Assembly (NCBI GenBank): GCA_038123715.1
Contig: JAYPAN010000032.1
Coordinates: 1 to 11,858, forward strand
Origin: JAYPAN01 sp038123715
GTDB lineage: Bacteria > Pseudomonadota > Alphaproteobacteria > RS24
Direction: 5' to 3'
Length of the DNA stretch: 11,858 nucleotides
The translations under genes were made by a program, and so were the position numbers. Below, piece by piece: positions 1 to 6,872 of this stretch. The notes below the pieces were generated by a model that made no database searches, was not told where the DNA came from, and saw nothing but the letters and a program-made list of their open reading frames with translations. Every line of letters begins with the position of its first letter. Position 1 is the stretch's first letter.

Positions 1-277
1 GCACATGCCAGCTAATCGCTTCGCCTTCGCGGTCGGGGTCAGTGGCCAGCACCAGACGGTCAGCTGATTTCACGGCTTTGGCAATTTCCGACAGTCTCTT
101 GCGCCCGTCGCCGCTTTCTTCCCAAAGCATGGCGAAATCATTATCCGGGTCAACCGAGCCGTTCTTTTCCGGTAAATCGCGGACATGACCGAAAGAGGCC
201 AGAACCGTGAAGTTCGAGCCGAGATATTTATTGATGGTTTTGGCCTTCGCCGGAGATTCAACGATGACGACGTCCAT
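1..277 (-). CDS. topA: DNA topoisomerase I, N-terminal part (cut by window edge)
   Basis: Type IA topoisomerase, which relaxes negative supercoils by cutting and passing one DNA strand; it acts on the nucleoid. Only the first 92 codons are in the window and the frame stays open to base 1. The visible part is the start of the TOPRIM domain: the VIVESPAKAKTI stretch near residues 4-15 carries the conserved Glu7, and TDPDREGEA at residues 79-87 carries the acidic metal-binding residues Asp80, Asp82 and Glu84. The active-site tyrosine and zinc-finger tail lie outside. The ATG at 277-275 is preceded by a GAAAGG Shine-Dalgarno-like stretch, and the protein begins right at the conserved core as family members do, so this start is well supported. 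It is the last visible gene of the leftward run and is 132 bases downstream of dprA. A good sigma70-type promoter lies in that gap, so topA may be transcribed both with dprA and on its own. Confidence 0.95.
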   Translation of the reverse strand, partial: MDVVIVESPAKAKTINKYLGSNFTVLASFGHVRDLPEKNGSVDPDNDFAMLWEESGDGRKRLSEIAKAVKSADRLVLATDPDREGEAISWHV

Positions 278-308
278 GAAATAGCCTTTCACGCATGCTG
301 TTGGGCGC

Positions 309-339
309 ATGATATGGGCAAAACGGGGGCATGTGTCAA
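309..339 (-). promoter_or_regulatory. Candidate sigma70-type promoter for topA
   Basis: On the minus strand a perfect TTGACA -35 box (339-334) is followed, 19 bases on, by TATCAT (314-309), which matches five of six positions of the -10 consensus. The spacing is slightly longer than the optimal 17. Transcription would start near 302, giving a leader of about 25 bases with the Shine-Dalgarno site before the ATG at 277. Within the dprA-topA gap this is the only such pair I noticed. This is a pattern match, not a measured promoter. Confidence 0.45.
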
Positions 340-409
340 ATGCTTACCGCCGCCATGCCGTCTTAAAATATCAAAAACTAACGCTTTGAAGGGGCAAATC
401 CACGCCATT

Positions 410-1510
410 TTATCCAATCAGCGACATTTGCCCGCTGGCCTCATAATGCAGCCTGCCGGTCAAATCGAGTTCCAGCAAAACCAGATGCGCTTGCGAAACA
501 CTGGCGCCGGAGCGTTCGACCAACTCATCAACCGAGACCGGCACCGGCCCCAGCAGGGCGATAATTTCCTGCCTTAGCGCGTCGCTGATATCAGCCGGCG
601 GCAGCTTTGGCGCTTCTGGCTGTTTTCGTGATTTTGTTTCCACTTGTCGGTTTTCAATCAAGGGCAGCACCACATCCAGCACATCATCAACATTTTCCAC
701 CAGTGCCGCGTCCTGTCGCAAAAGATGATTGCTGCCATGACAGCGCATATCCAGCGGCGAACCCGGCACGGCCAGCACTTCGCGGCCATATTCACCGGCC
801 ATGCGGGCGGTAATCAGTGAGCCGGAACGCCGCGCCGCTTCAACCACAACCACGCCGAGTGACAGACCGGCAATGATGCGATTGCGGCGCGGGAACAAGC
901 TGGCTTGCGGTGCGGTGTTGGGCGGGTTTTCGCAAATCACAAGACCTTGCGCCATTATCGCCTCCTGCAATTCGGCATGTTCGGGCGGATAAATATGACC
1001 AATGCCATTAGCCAGAACCGCAATCGTGCCATGCGTCAAAGCAGCCTGATGGGCAGCATGGTCAATACCGCGCGCCAGACCTGAAGCAACCATCATGCCG
1101 CGCTCGCCCAGACCGGCAGCCAGTCTTTCGGTGATTTTGTGACCGGCGGCTGAGGCGTTGCGCGCACCGACCAGAGCGATAATCGGCTTGGTCAGCAATT
1201 GTGCATGGCCGAACAGCGCCAGCACGGGCGGAGCATCGGGTATCTCACCAAGCGGTGCGGGATAATCTTTGCTGCCATGCACAATATATCTGCCGCCCAT
1301 TGCCTCGGTCGCCCGCAATTCGCTTATGGCGGCTTTGACCGATATCGGTTTGAGTGGCATTTTGCGTCCGCCGCGCCGTGACAAATCGGGCAATGCCTCA
1401 AGCGCGCTTGCCGCGTCAGGGTAAAGCTGCATCAATCTTTGAAAAGTAATCGGGCCGATTTGTTCTGTGCGTGCCAGCCGAATGAAATTCACCAATTCGT
1501 CTTCGGTCAT
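410..1510 (-). CDS. dprA: DNA processing protein DprA (Smf), RecA loader
   Basis: DprA binds incoming single-stranded DNA during natural transformation and loads RecA; the gene is also kept in many bacteria not known to be competent. The protein has 366 residues, a normal length. A helical N-terminal SAM/HhH-like segment covers about 1-55. The Rossmann-like DNA-binding core follows, with IALVGARNAS (111-120), VASGLARGID (141-150), FPRRNRIIAGLS (206-217), VVEAARRSGSLITA (222-235), VPGSP (249-253 region) and GSNHLLRQDA (259-268). After a charged linker (about 287-308) there is a C-terminal winged-helix DML1-like domain to the end. The ATG at 1510 has an AAGGA ribosome site about 6 bases upstream. 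It lies 76 bases downstream of plsY; that gap holds two small inverted repeats. All signature motifs are intact, so the product is probably functional. Confidence 0.96.
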   Translation of the reverse strand: MTEDELVNFIRLARTEQIGPITFQRLMQLYPDAASALEALPDLSRRGGRKMPLKPISVKAAISELRATEAMGGRYIVHGSKDYPAPLGEIPDAPPVLALFGHAQLLTKPIIALVGARNASAAGHKITERLAAGLGERGMMVASGLARGIDHAAHQAALTHGTIAVLANGIGHIYPPEHAELQEAIMAQGLVICENPPNTAPQASLFPRRNRIIAGLSLGVVVVEAARRSGSLITARMAGEYGREVLAVPGSPLDMRCHGSNHLLRQDAALVENVDDVLDVVLPLIENRQVETKSRKQPEAPKLPPADISDALRQEIIALLGPVPVSVDELVERSGASVSQAHLVLLELDLTGRLHYEASGQMSLIG

Positions 1511-1534
1511 ATTGCGTCCTTATTCTTATTGTTC

Positions 1535-1573
1535 AGCCCGTTGCGGGCTTTGTTTATTATTCCCGCAAGCGGG
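1535..1573. repeat. Two short GC-rich inverted repeats between plsY and dprA
   Basis: The first is a 6-bp perfect stem with a 3-base loop (1535-1540 pairing with 1544-1549, AGCCCG/CGGGCT). The second is at 1562-1573 (CCCG, 4-base loop, CGGG). Both contain the heptamer CCCGCAA, one on each strand. Read on the plus strand the first stem is followed by a T-rich stretch, but no plus-strand gene precedes it. On the minus strand, the direction of transcription here, no T tract follows, so neither is a standard terminator for plsY. They could fold in the plsY-dprA mRNA and affect processing or expression of the downstream gene. Confidence 0.5.
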
Positions 1574-1586
1574 GCAGGCTAATCCG

Positions 1587-2183
1587 TCAGGCAGCACTTC
1601 CAATGCGCGGCTCAGTGCCGGCGCGCAGACGGGCAATGTTTTCCCGATGCGCCCAAAGGGCAATCAGCACCATGACGGCAAATATCCTGGCAGTGTCATA
1701 TTCGCCGAGAAACCAGAGGAAAAATGGTGTTACAAGCAGCGCGACAATCGCCGCCAGCGACGAACGCCGCCCAACCAGCGCAGTCAACAGCCAGACAAGC
1801 AAAAAGGCCAGACCGGGCAGAGGCGACAGCGCCAATATCAGGCCGATAAAAGTGGCGACCCCTTTGCCGCCCTTAAAGCCGAGCCAGACCGGAAAGACAT
1901 GGCCGCAAAAACAAGCCAGCGCGGCAAGGTAAGTGGCCGTGCCGCCAACCAGCGCATTGGCAAGATAAACGGTCAGCACACCCTTGCCGATATCGGCCAG
2001 CAGGGTCAGCGCGGCAAGGCGCTTGCTGCCTGTCCGCAAAACATTTGTGGTGCCGATATTGCCGGAGCCAATATCACGAATATCACCCTTGCCAGCTGCC
2101 CGTGTCAGAACCAGACCGGACGGAATCGAGCCGAGCAGATAACCGCCCAGAACAACCAATAAAAGCATGAAACTGTCAGCCAT
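1587..2183 (-). CDS. plsY: Glycerol-3-phosphate acyltransferase PlsY (acyl-phosphate type)
   Basis: Inner-membrane enzyme that moves the acyl group from acyl-phosphate (made by PlsX) to glycerol-3-phosphate, giving lysophosphatidic acid, the first step of phospholipid synthesis. The protein has 198 residues, usual for the family, and is very hydrophobic with about five membrane segments. The three conserved cytoplasmic-face motifs are present: GSIPSG (18-23) leading to GSGNIGTTNVLR (39-50), GFKGGKGVAT (102-111), and HRENIARLRAGTE (179-191). The ATG at 2183 has an AAGGAG ribosome site at good distance. It sits 28 bases downstream of pyrC and upstream of dprA, all on one strand, so co-transcription is likely. 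No missing motif or odd feature was noticed. Confidence 0.97.
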   Translation of the reverse strand: MADSFMLLLVVLGGYLLGSIPSGLVLTRAAGKGDIRDIGSGNIGTTNVLRTGSKRLAALTLLADIGKGVLTVYLANALVGGTATYLAALACFCGHVFPVWLGFKGGKGVATFIGLILALSPLPGLAFLLVWLLTALVGRRSSLAAIVALLVTPFFLWFLGEYDTARIFAVMVLIALWAHRENIARLRAGTEPRIGSAA

Positions 2184-2211
2184 ATTTTTCTCCTTTTTAC
2201 GCCCTGCCTCC

Positions 2212-3495
2212 TCAGTCGGGCGTCACTTGTTCACCGGCCAAATAAAGTGCCTGCACAATACCTTGCACTTGCCGTCCCTCAATCGCCGAGTTTTGCGACT
2301 TGGATTTCAGCCTGTCAGCGTCAATCACCCAAGGTGCCTCAATATCGACAATCGCAAAATCAGCCTTGGCTCCGGGCTGTAACCCGCCAGCCGCCAGCCC
2401 CAAAAGCGCGGCTGGCCGCATGGTGACACATCCCAGCAAAGTCAGCAAATCAGAATTGGCGCTGTGATGCAAGCTCAACACTGTTGCCAAAAGCGTCTCA
2501 ACCCCGACTGTGCCATAAGCGGCTTGCGCGAAAGGTTGGCGCTTGGCCTCGACATCTTGCGGATTATGGCCGGATACAATGACATCAATCGTGCCATCTT
2601 CAATGCCTGCCAATAGAGCCAGCCGGTCGGTTTCGGCGCGCAAGGGCGGGTTCAGCTTGGCAAAAGTGCGGTAATTTTCGACATCATTTTCATTCAGCAT
2701 TAAATGGGTCGCCGAGACCGAGCAACTGACATTCAGACCGCGCGCTTTGGCGGCGCGAATGGTCTCTACACTGTCGGCGGCTGAGATTTGCGCCACATGA
2801 TAGCGCCCGCCGGTAATCGCCAGCAGCCGCAAATCGCGGTCGATAATTGCGGTTTCCGCCGCAACCGGAATACCGGCAAGGCCAAGCCGTGTTGCCAATT
2901 CGCCTTCATGCATAACACCGGCGCTTTGCAGATTCTGATCCATTGCATGTTGCATGACCAGCGCGTTAAAGGGGGCGGCATAAGCCAATGCCCTACGCAT
3001 GGTCAGCGCATTCATCACCGCGCGGTCGCCATCGGTAAAGGCCACGGCTCCCGCTTCCAGCAACAGGCCGAACTCGCTCAAGGCTTCGCCCGCACAGCCG
3101 CGCGTAATAGCCGCCATCGGATGTATATTGACTTTCGCCGTGGCGTGGGCGCGCCGACGGATGAAATCAACCAGTGCCGCCTCGTCAATCACCGGGTCGG
3201 TATTGGGCATGACGACCATATGAGCAACGCCGCCTGCCGCTGCCGCATTGGAGGCGGTCGCCAAAGTTTCCTTATGCTCCGCGCCCGGCTCGCCGGTAAA
3301 TACCTGCATGTCCACAAGGCCGGGGAGTATCGCCAGCCCGGTGCAATCCTGTGTTTCTATATTATCGGGCAGGACAACATCGCCACCGAGAGCCGCAATT
3401 TTGCCATCCTTGACCAGTAATGTGCCAAGGCAATCCAGCCCGCTTGCCGGGTCGAGCAGGCGGGCATTGATATAGGCGCGGTCATGCTGGCTCAT
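2212..3495 (-). CDS. pyrC: Dihydroorotase-like protein, probably non-catalytic (PyrC'/PyrX type)
   Basis: Amidohydrolase-fold protein of 427 residues, the length of class I dihydroorotases, whose active members close carbamoyl-aspartate to dihydroorotate. The fold signature is kept (LPGLVDM at 57-63, EPGAEHKET at 69-77, MPNTDPV at 96-102), but key residues are changed. The metal-binding HxH after PGLVDM is Gln64-Val-Phe66. The substrate-binding Arg of the usual REPG is Gly68. The catalytic Asp of the usual TDH motif is Gly309 (VSGHNPQ). His183, His233 and Asp155 remain at positions that look like the other metal sites. This resembles the degenerate PyrC' proteins known to assemble with aspartate carbamoyltransferase. 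It overlaps pyrB by 4 bases (ATGA) and has a GGAGG site before its ATG, which fits a subunit made together with PyrB. A catalytic dihydroorotase would then be encoded elsewhere. Most automatic annotation would call it plain dihydroorotase. Confidence 0.93.
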   Translation of the reverse strand: MSQHDRAYINARLLDPASGLDCLGTLLVKDGKIAALGGDVVLPDNIETQDCTGLAILPGLVDMQVFTGEPGAEHKETLATASNAAAAGGVAHMVVMPNTDPVIDEAALVDFIRRRAHATAKVNIHPMAAITRGCAGEALSEFGLLLEAGAVAFTDGDRAVMNALTMRRALAYAAPFNALVMQHAMDQNLQSAGVMHEGELATRLGLAGIPVAAETAIIDRDLRLLAITGGRYHVAQISAADSVETIRAAKARGLNVSCSVSATHLMLNENDVENYRTFAKLNPPLRAETDRLALLAGIEDGTIDVIVSGHNPQDVEAKRQPFAQAAYGTVGVETLLATVLSLHHSANSDLLTLLGCVTMRPAALLGLAAGGLQPGAKADFAIVDIEAPWVIDADRLKSKSQNSAIEGRQVQGIVQALYLAGEQVTPD

Positions 3496-4457
3496 GGCGC
3501 GCCTCCATTATTGGGCAGATTGGCGGCCAGTGCCTCCAACACGGCCATGCGAACAGCGACACCCATTTCCACCTGGTCGCGTATCAAGCTGATATCGGGG
3601 TCATCGGCCAAGAGGCTGTCAATTTCTACGCCTCTGTTCATTGGGCCGGGATGCATAACCAACGCTTCCGGCTTGGCATGGGCAAGCTTGTCGCGGTCAA
3701 GCCCGTAAAGGTGGTAATATTCGCGCACAGACGGGATAAGCGCGCCACTCATACGCTCGCTTTGCAGGCGCAGCATCATCACAATATCACAACCGGCAAG
3801 CCCTTCGCGCATATCATGGAAAACGCGCGCGCCCAGTGCTTCGGCACCGGCCGGTATCAGGGTTGGCGGGCCGATAAGATGCACGCTTGCGCCCATACGG
3901 TTGAGCAGCAGCAAATTGGAGCGCGCGACCCGCGAATGGGTGATGTCGCCGCAAATCGCCACCCGCAAGCCTTCAAGGCGGCCAAGGCGGCGGCGTATGG
4001 TCAGCGCGTCAAGCAGCGCTTGGGTCGGGTGTTCATGCGCGCCGTCACCGGCATTCAGCACCGCGCAAGAGACTTTCTGCGCCAGCAGGGCGACCGCGCC
4101 ACTGTCACCATGGCGAACAACCAGCAAATCGGGATGCATGGCGTTCAAAGTGACGGCGGTATCAAGCAATGTCTCGCCCTTATTCACTGCCGAGGCCGCC
4201 ACCGACATATTCATCACATCGGCGCCAAGGCGTTTACCGGCAAGTTCAAACGAACTTTGCGTGCGGGTGGAGCTTTCAAAGAAAAGATTGATTTGCGTGC
4301 GCCCGCGCAGCACAGCTGTTTTCTTGTCAAGCTGCCGGTTTTGCTCAACATAGCTGTCGGACAAATCAAGCAAATTGGTGATATCGGAAACGGAAAGCCC
4401 TTCAATCCCCAGAAGATTGCGATGGGGGAATGTGAAACTTGGTGGGCGCTGGCTCAT
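3492..4457 (-). CDS. pyrB: Aspartate carbamoyltransferase catalytic subunit
   Basis: Catalyses carbamoyl-phosphate plus aspartate to carbamoyl-aspartate, the committed step of pyrimidine synthesis, in the cytoplasm. From the ATG at 4457 it has 321 residues. The carbamoyl-phosphate site is seen as ESSTRT (61-66), the mobile loop as NKGET (92-96), then HPTQALLD (143-150), and the aspartate-domain MHPGPMNRGVEI (268-279). All key residues look intact. The frame extends upstream to a TTG at 4496, which would add 13 residues. I prefer the ATG because the protein then starts MSQRPP and soon reaches the conserved HRNLLGI region, as relatives do; neither start has a clear Shine-Dalgarno site. No pyrI-like regulatory subunit is nearby. 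The downstream partner is the degenerate pyrC, overlapping by 4 bases. The gap to ruvX upstream is 47 bases, so it is probably in the ruvX transcript. Confidence 0.96.
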   Translation of the reverse strand: MSQRPPSFTFPHRNLLGIEGLSVSDITNLLDLSDSYVEQNRQLDKKTAVLRGRTQINLFFESSTRTQSSFELAGKRLGADVMNMSVAASAVNKGETLLDTAVTLNAMHPDLLVVRHGDSGAVALLAQKVSCAVLNAGDGAHEHPTQALLDALTIRRRLGRLEGLRVAICGDITHSRVARSNLLLLNRMGASVHLIGPPTLIPAGAEALGARVFHDMREGLAGCDIVMMLRLQSERMSGALIPSVREYYHLYGLDRDKLAHAKPEALVMHPGPMNRGVEIDSLLADDPDISLIRDQVEMGVAVRMAVLEALAANLPNNGGAP

Positions 4458-4504
4458 CAAAGCCAAATCTATAGGATAGAGAGCGAGTCGTGGCAAGCGG
4501 ATAA

Positions 4505-4993
4505 TCAGTTATTCAGATAATCCAACACACCTTGAAGAATAAAAGCGGCGGCCATTTTGTCTATCACCGTGGCGCGTTTGGCGCGGCTGGTATCGGCGGC
4601 CAGCAAGGTGCGCTCAACCGCGGCAGTGGACAGGCGCTCATCCCACAGCAAAACGGGCAGGGCGGGAAAGCCAGCCAATTGCGCCAGATTGCGGATAAAG
4701 GCACGGGTCGCCTGCACACGCGGACCTTCCGAGCCGTCCATATTCAATGGCAGGCCGACCACCAGCCCGCCAATATCCTCGCGCGCAATAATGTCGGCCA
4801 ATTGCGCGGCATCAAGCGCGAATTTCTTGCGCCTTATCGTGGCAAAGGGCGTGGCGATTTGATGGCCGGTATCGGCAATCGCCAGACCAATCGTCTTGCT
4901 CCCCAAATCCAAGGCCATCAGCCTTTGGCCTTTTGTCAGATTTTCCTTGAGACTCTCTGCCGTTTCGACTGTTTGCATAATTATTGATAGCAT
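4505..4993 (-). CDS. ruvX: RuvX/YqgF family nuclease (putative pre-16S rRNA nuclease)
   Basis: RNase H-fold protein of the YqgF family, known in E. coli for maturing the 5' end of 16S rRNA and historically called a putative Holliday junction resolvase. The protein has 162 residues from the ATG at 4993. Motifs are ALDLGSKTIGLAIAD (27-41, with the first catalytic Asp29), VGLPLNMDGSEG (79-90), WDERLST (117-123, Glu119) and DKMAAAFILQ (145-154, Asp145), so the acidic triad is complete. The N-terminal 20 or so residues before the core are longer than in some relatives. Met6 (4978) is another possible start, and neither has a clear ribosome site. It is the first gene of the leftward run and faces gatC across a 113-base region that must hold promoters for both directions. 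Confidence 0.94.
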   Translation of the reverse strand: MLSIIMQTVETAESLKENLTKGQRLMALDLGSKTIGLAIADTGHQIATPFATIRRKKFALDAAQLADIIAREDIGGLVVGLPLNMDGSEGPRVQATRAFIRNLAQLAGFPALPVLLWDERLSTAAVERTLLAADTSRAKRATVIDKMAAAFILQGVLDYLNN

Positions 4994-5060
4994 AAAAAGC
5001 CGGACAGGCCTATTGCTGGCAAGATATCACCCCGCGACATATTGCGATAAGAGACAGGCT

Positions 5061-5088
5061 TTGCTAGGTTCCGCCCACGTTTTATAAC
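5061..5088 (+). promoter_or_regulatory. Candidate promoter for gatCAB in the ruvX-gatC divergent region
   Basis: TTGCTA (5061-5066, four of six to the -35 consensus) lies 16 bases before TATAAC (5083-5088, five of six to the -10 consensus). Transcription would start near 5095, so the leader would be only about 12 bases and would consist almost entirely of the AAAAGG ribosome site ahead of the ATG at 5107. The 113-base gap (4994-5106) should also carry a promoter for ruvX leftward, but I could not find a convincing pair on that strand. Pattern match only. Confidence 0.45.
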
Positions 5089-5106
5089 ATCTGAAAAGGC
5101 TTGAAT

Positions 5107-5394
5107 ATGTCGGTTGACGAAACAATGGTGCGCCGCATCGCTACATTGGCGCGGATTGGCGTGGGCGATGAGCAATTGCCCGGTCTGGCGAAGGAATTGT
5201 CATCTATTCTTGATTTTGTTGAACAATTAAACGAGCTGGACACGCAAGGCGTCAAGCCTTTGACTTCGGCAGTTGAGGCAACCATGCGGATGCGCGAGGA
5301 TGTTGTGACCGATGGCGGTTATCCTGATGCGATTCTGGCTAATGCGCCCGAACGCGATGATGATTATTTCGCCGTGCCGAAAGTGGTGGAATAA
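5107..5394 (+). CDS. gatC: Asp-tRNA(Asn)/Glu-tRNA(Gln) amidotransferase subunit C
   Basis: Small subunit that wraps around GatA and GatB and stabilises the GatCAB complex. It has 95 residues from the ATG at 5107, a usual length. The sequence shows the typical N-terminal helix pattern VRRIATLARIGV (residues 8-19), the SSILDFVEQLNELDTQGV stretch (32-49), then the extended tail with MREDVV and the ending DDYFAVPKVVE, where the FxVPKV(V/I)E end is a family hallmark. An in-frame TTG at 5101 would add two residues; the ATG is preferred because the AAAAGG site at 5094-5099 is well spaced for it. The stop overlaps the gatA start by one base (TAATG), which implies translational coupling. Confidence 0.96.
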   Translation: MSVDETMVRRIATLARIGVGDEQLPGLAKELSSILDFVEQLNELDTQGVKPLTSAVEATMRMREDVVTDGGYPDAILANAPERDDDYFAVPKVVE

Positions 5395-6872
5395 TGGGTG
5401 ATTTGACCGAGCTGAATCTGGCCGAAGCGCGCGACGGGCTGGCCAAAAAAGAGTTTACCGCAAGCGAGTTGACACAAGCTCATGTGGATGCCGTCGCGGC
5501 CTCTACGCCGCTTAACGCCTTCGTGCTGGAAACCGCCGACAAGGCGCTGGCAATGGCAGCAGACAGTGACGCGCGTTTGGCGGCAGGCACGGCGCGCCCG
5601 CTTGAGGGATTGCCGATTGGTGTCAAAGACTTGTTCTGCACCAAAGATGTCCGCACCACGGCCTGTTCCAACATTCTGGACGAATTCACACCGACTTATG
5701 AAAGCACGGTGACGCAAAATCTCTGGAATGATGGCGCGGTGATGCTCGGCAAGCTGAATAATGACGAATTTGCCATGGGGTCGAGCAATGAAACCTCGCG
5801 TTTTGGGCCAGTGGTCAATCCGTGGCGCGGCGCGGATGGGCAGACTCTGGTGCCGGGCGGCTCGTCGGGCGGCTCATCGGCGGCAGTGGCGGCGCATTTG
5901 GGCGTTGCTGCCACAGCGACCGATACAGGCGGTTCGATTCGCCAACCGGCGGCTTTCACCGGCACGGTCGGCATGAAACCAACCTATGGGCGCTGCTCGC
6001 GCTGGGGCATTGTGGCTTTTGCTTCCTCGCTTGACCAGGCTGGCCCGATTTGCCGAAATGTGCGTGATACGGCGATTATGCTGACCTCCATGTCGGGCTT
6101 TGACGCCAAGGACACGACCAGTATTGACCGACCCGTGCCGGATTACGAAGCGGCGCTGACCGGCGATATTCGCGGGTTGAAAGTCGGGATACCGAAGGAA
6201 TATCGCGTCGATAACATGCCCGCCGAAATTGATGCGCTGTGGCAGCAAGGCATTGACTGGCTGCGCGCTGCCGGGGCGGAAATTGTCGATATATCACTGC
6301 CGCACACCAAATATGCGCTGCCTGCCTATTATATTATCGCACCGGCTGAAGCCTCATCCAATCTGGCGCGCTATGACGGCGTGCGCTATGGCGCGCGCAA
6401 GGCGGGCGTTGATTTGGAAGATATGTATGCCGGCACGCGCGCGGCAGGCTTTGGCGAGGAAGTGACGCGGCGCGTGATGATTGGCACTTATGCGCTATCC
6501 GCCGGTTATTATGACGCTTATTACATTAAGGCTTTGCAGGTGCGGCGTCTGATTGCCGAAGATTTTGCGGCGGCCTATGAAAAATGTGATGTGCTGCTCA
6601 CGCCGACCACGCCGTCGGCGGCGTTTCCGATTGGCGGCAAAGTCGATGACCCGTTGGACATGTATCTGAATGATGTGTTTACCGTGACCGTCAATCTGGC
6701 CGGTCTCCCGGGCATATCCGTGCCGGCGGGGCTGGATAAGGATGGTCTGCCCTTGGGGCTGCAATTGATAGGACAGGCTTTCGGCGAAGAGCAATTGCTG
6801 CGCGTTGCCGAGGTGATGGAGGCCGCCGCCGGCTTTGCCGCGCGGCCACAAGCATGGTGGAAAGACCAATGA
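5394..6872 (+). CDS. gatA: Asp-tRNA(Asn)/Glu-tRNA(Gln) amidotransferase subunit A
   Basis: Amidase subunit that releases ammonia from glutamine and channels it to GatB for amidation of misacylated tRNA. It has 492 residues, full length. The amidase-signature triad is complete: Lys78 (PIGVKDLF), Ser157 in PGGSSGGSSAA (154-164) and Ser181 in DTGGSIRQPA (177-186). The Ser157-Ser181 spacing of 24 equals that of characterised GatA enzymes. Further conserved stretches are GKLNNDEFAMGSSNE and GMKPTYGRCSRWGI. The start is fixed by the one-base overlap with gatC, and the end overlaps the preferred gatB start by four bases. Alphaproteobacteria generally lack GlnRS, so this complex is expected to be essential for making Gln-tRNA(Gln). 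Confidence 0.98.
   Translation: MGDLTELNLAEARDGLAKKEFTASELTQAHVDAVAASTPLNAFVLETADKALAMAADSDARLAAGTARPLEGLPIGVKDLFCTKDVRTTACSNILDEFTPTYESTVTQNLWNDGAVMLGKLNNDEFAMGSSNETSRFGPVVNPWRGADGQTLVPGGSSGGSSAAVAAHLGVAATATDTGGSIRQPAAFTGTVGMKPTYGRCSRWGIVAFASSLDQAGPICRNVRDTAIMLTSMSGFDAKDTTSIDRPVPDYEAALTGDIRGLKVGIPKEYRVDNMPAEIDALWQQGIDWLRAAGAEIVDISLPHTKYALPAYYIIAPAEASSNLARYDGVRYGARKAGVDLEDMYAGTRAAGFGEEVTRRVMIGTYALSAGYYDAYYIKALQVRRLIAEDFAAAYEKCDVLLTPTTPSAAFPIGGKVDDPLDMYLNDVFTVTVNLAGLPGISVPAGLDKDGLPLGLQLIGQAFGEEQLLRVAEVMEAAAGFAARPQAWWKDQ

Noticed and set aside
1467..2162. 231-codon plus-strand frame opposite plsY
   Set aside because: Antisense shadow of plsY; its Gln/Arg-rich translation reflects the complement of hydrophobic codons and there is no ribosome site.
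2788..3420. 210-codon plus-strand frame opposite pyrC
   Set aside because: Antisense to a full-length dihydroorotase-family gene; no start signal and no domain.
3651..4520. 289-codon open frame on the plus strand opposite pyrB
   Set aside because: It lies entirely antisense to a well-supported pyrB, its translation has low-complexity, His/Gln-rich composition typical of reversed codons, and no recognisable domain.
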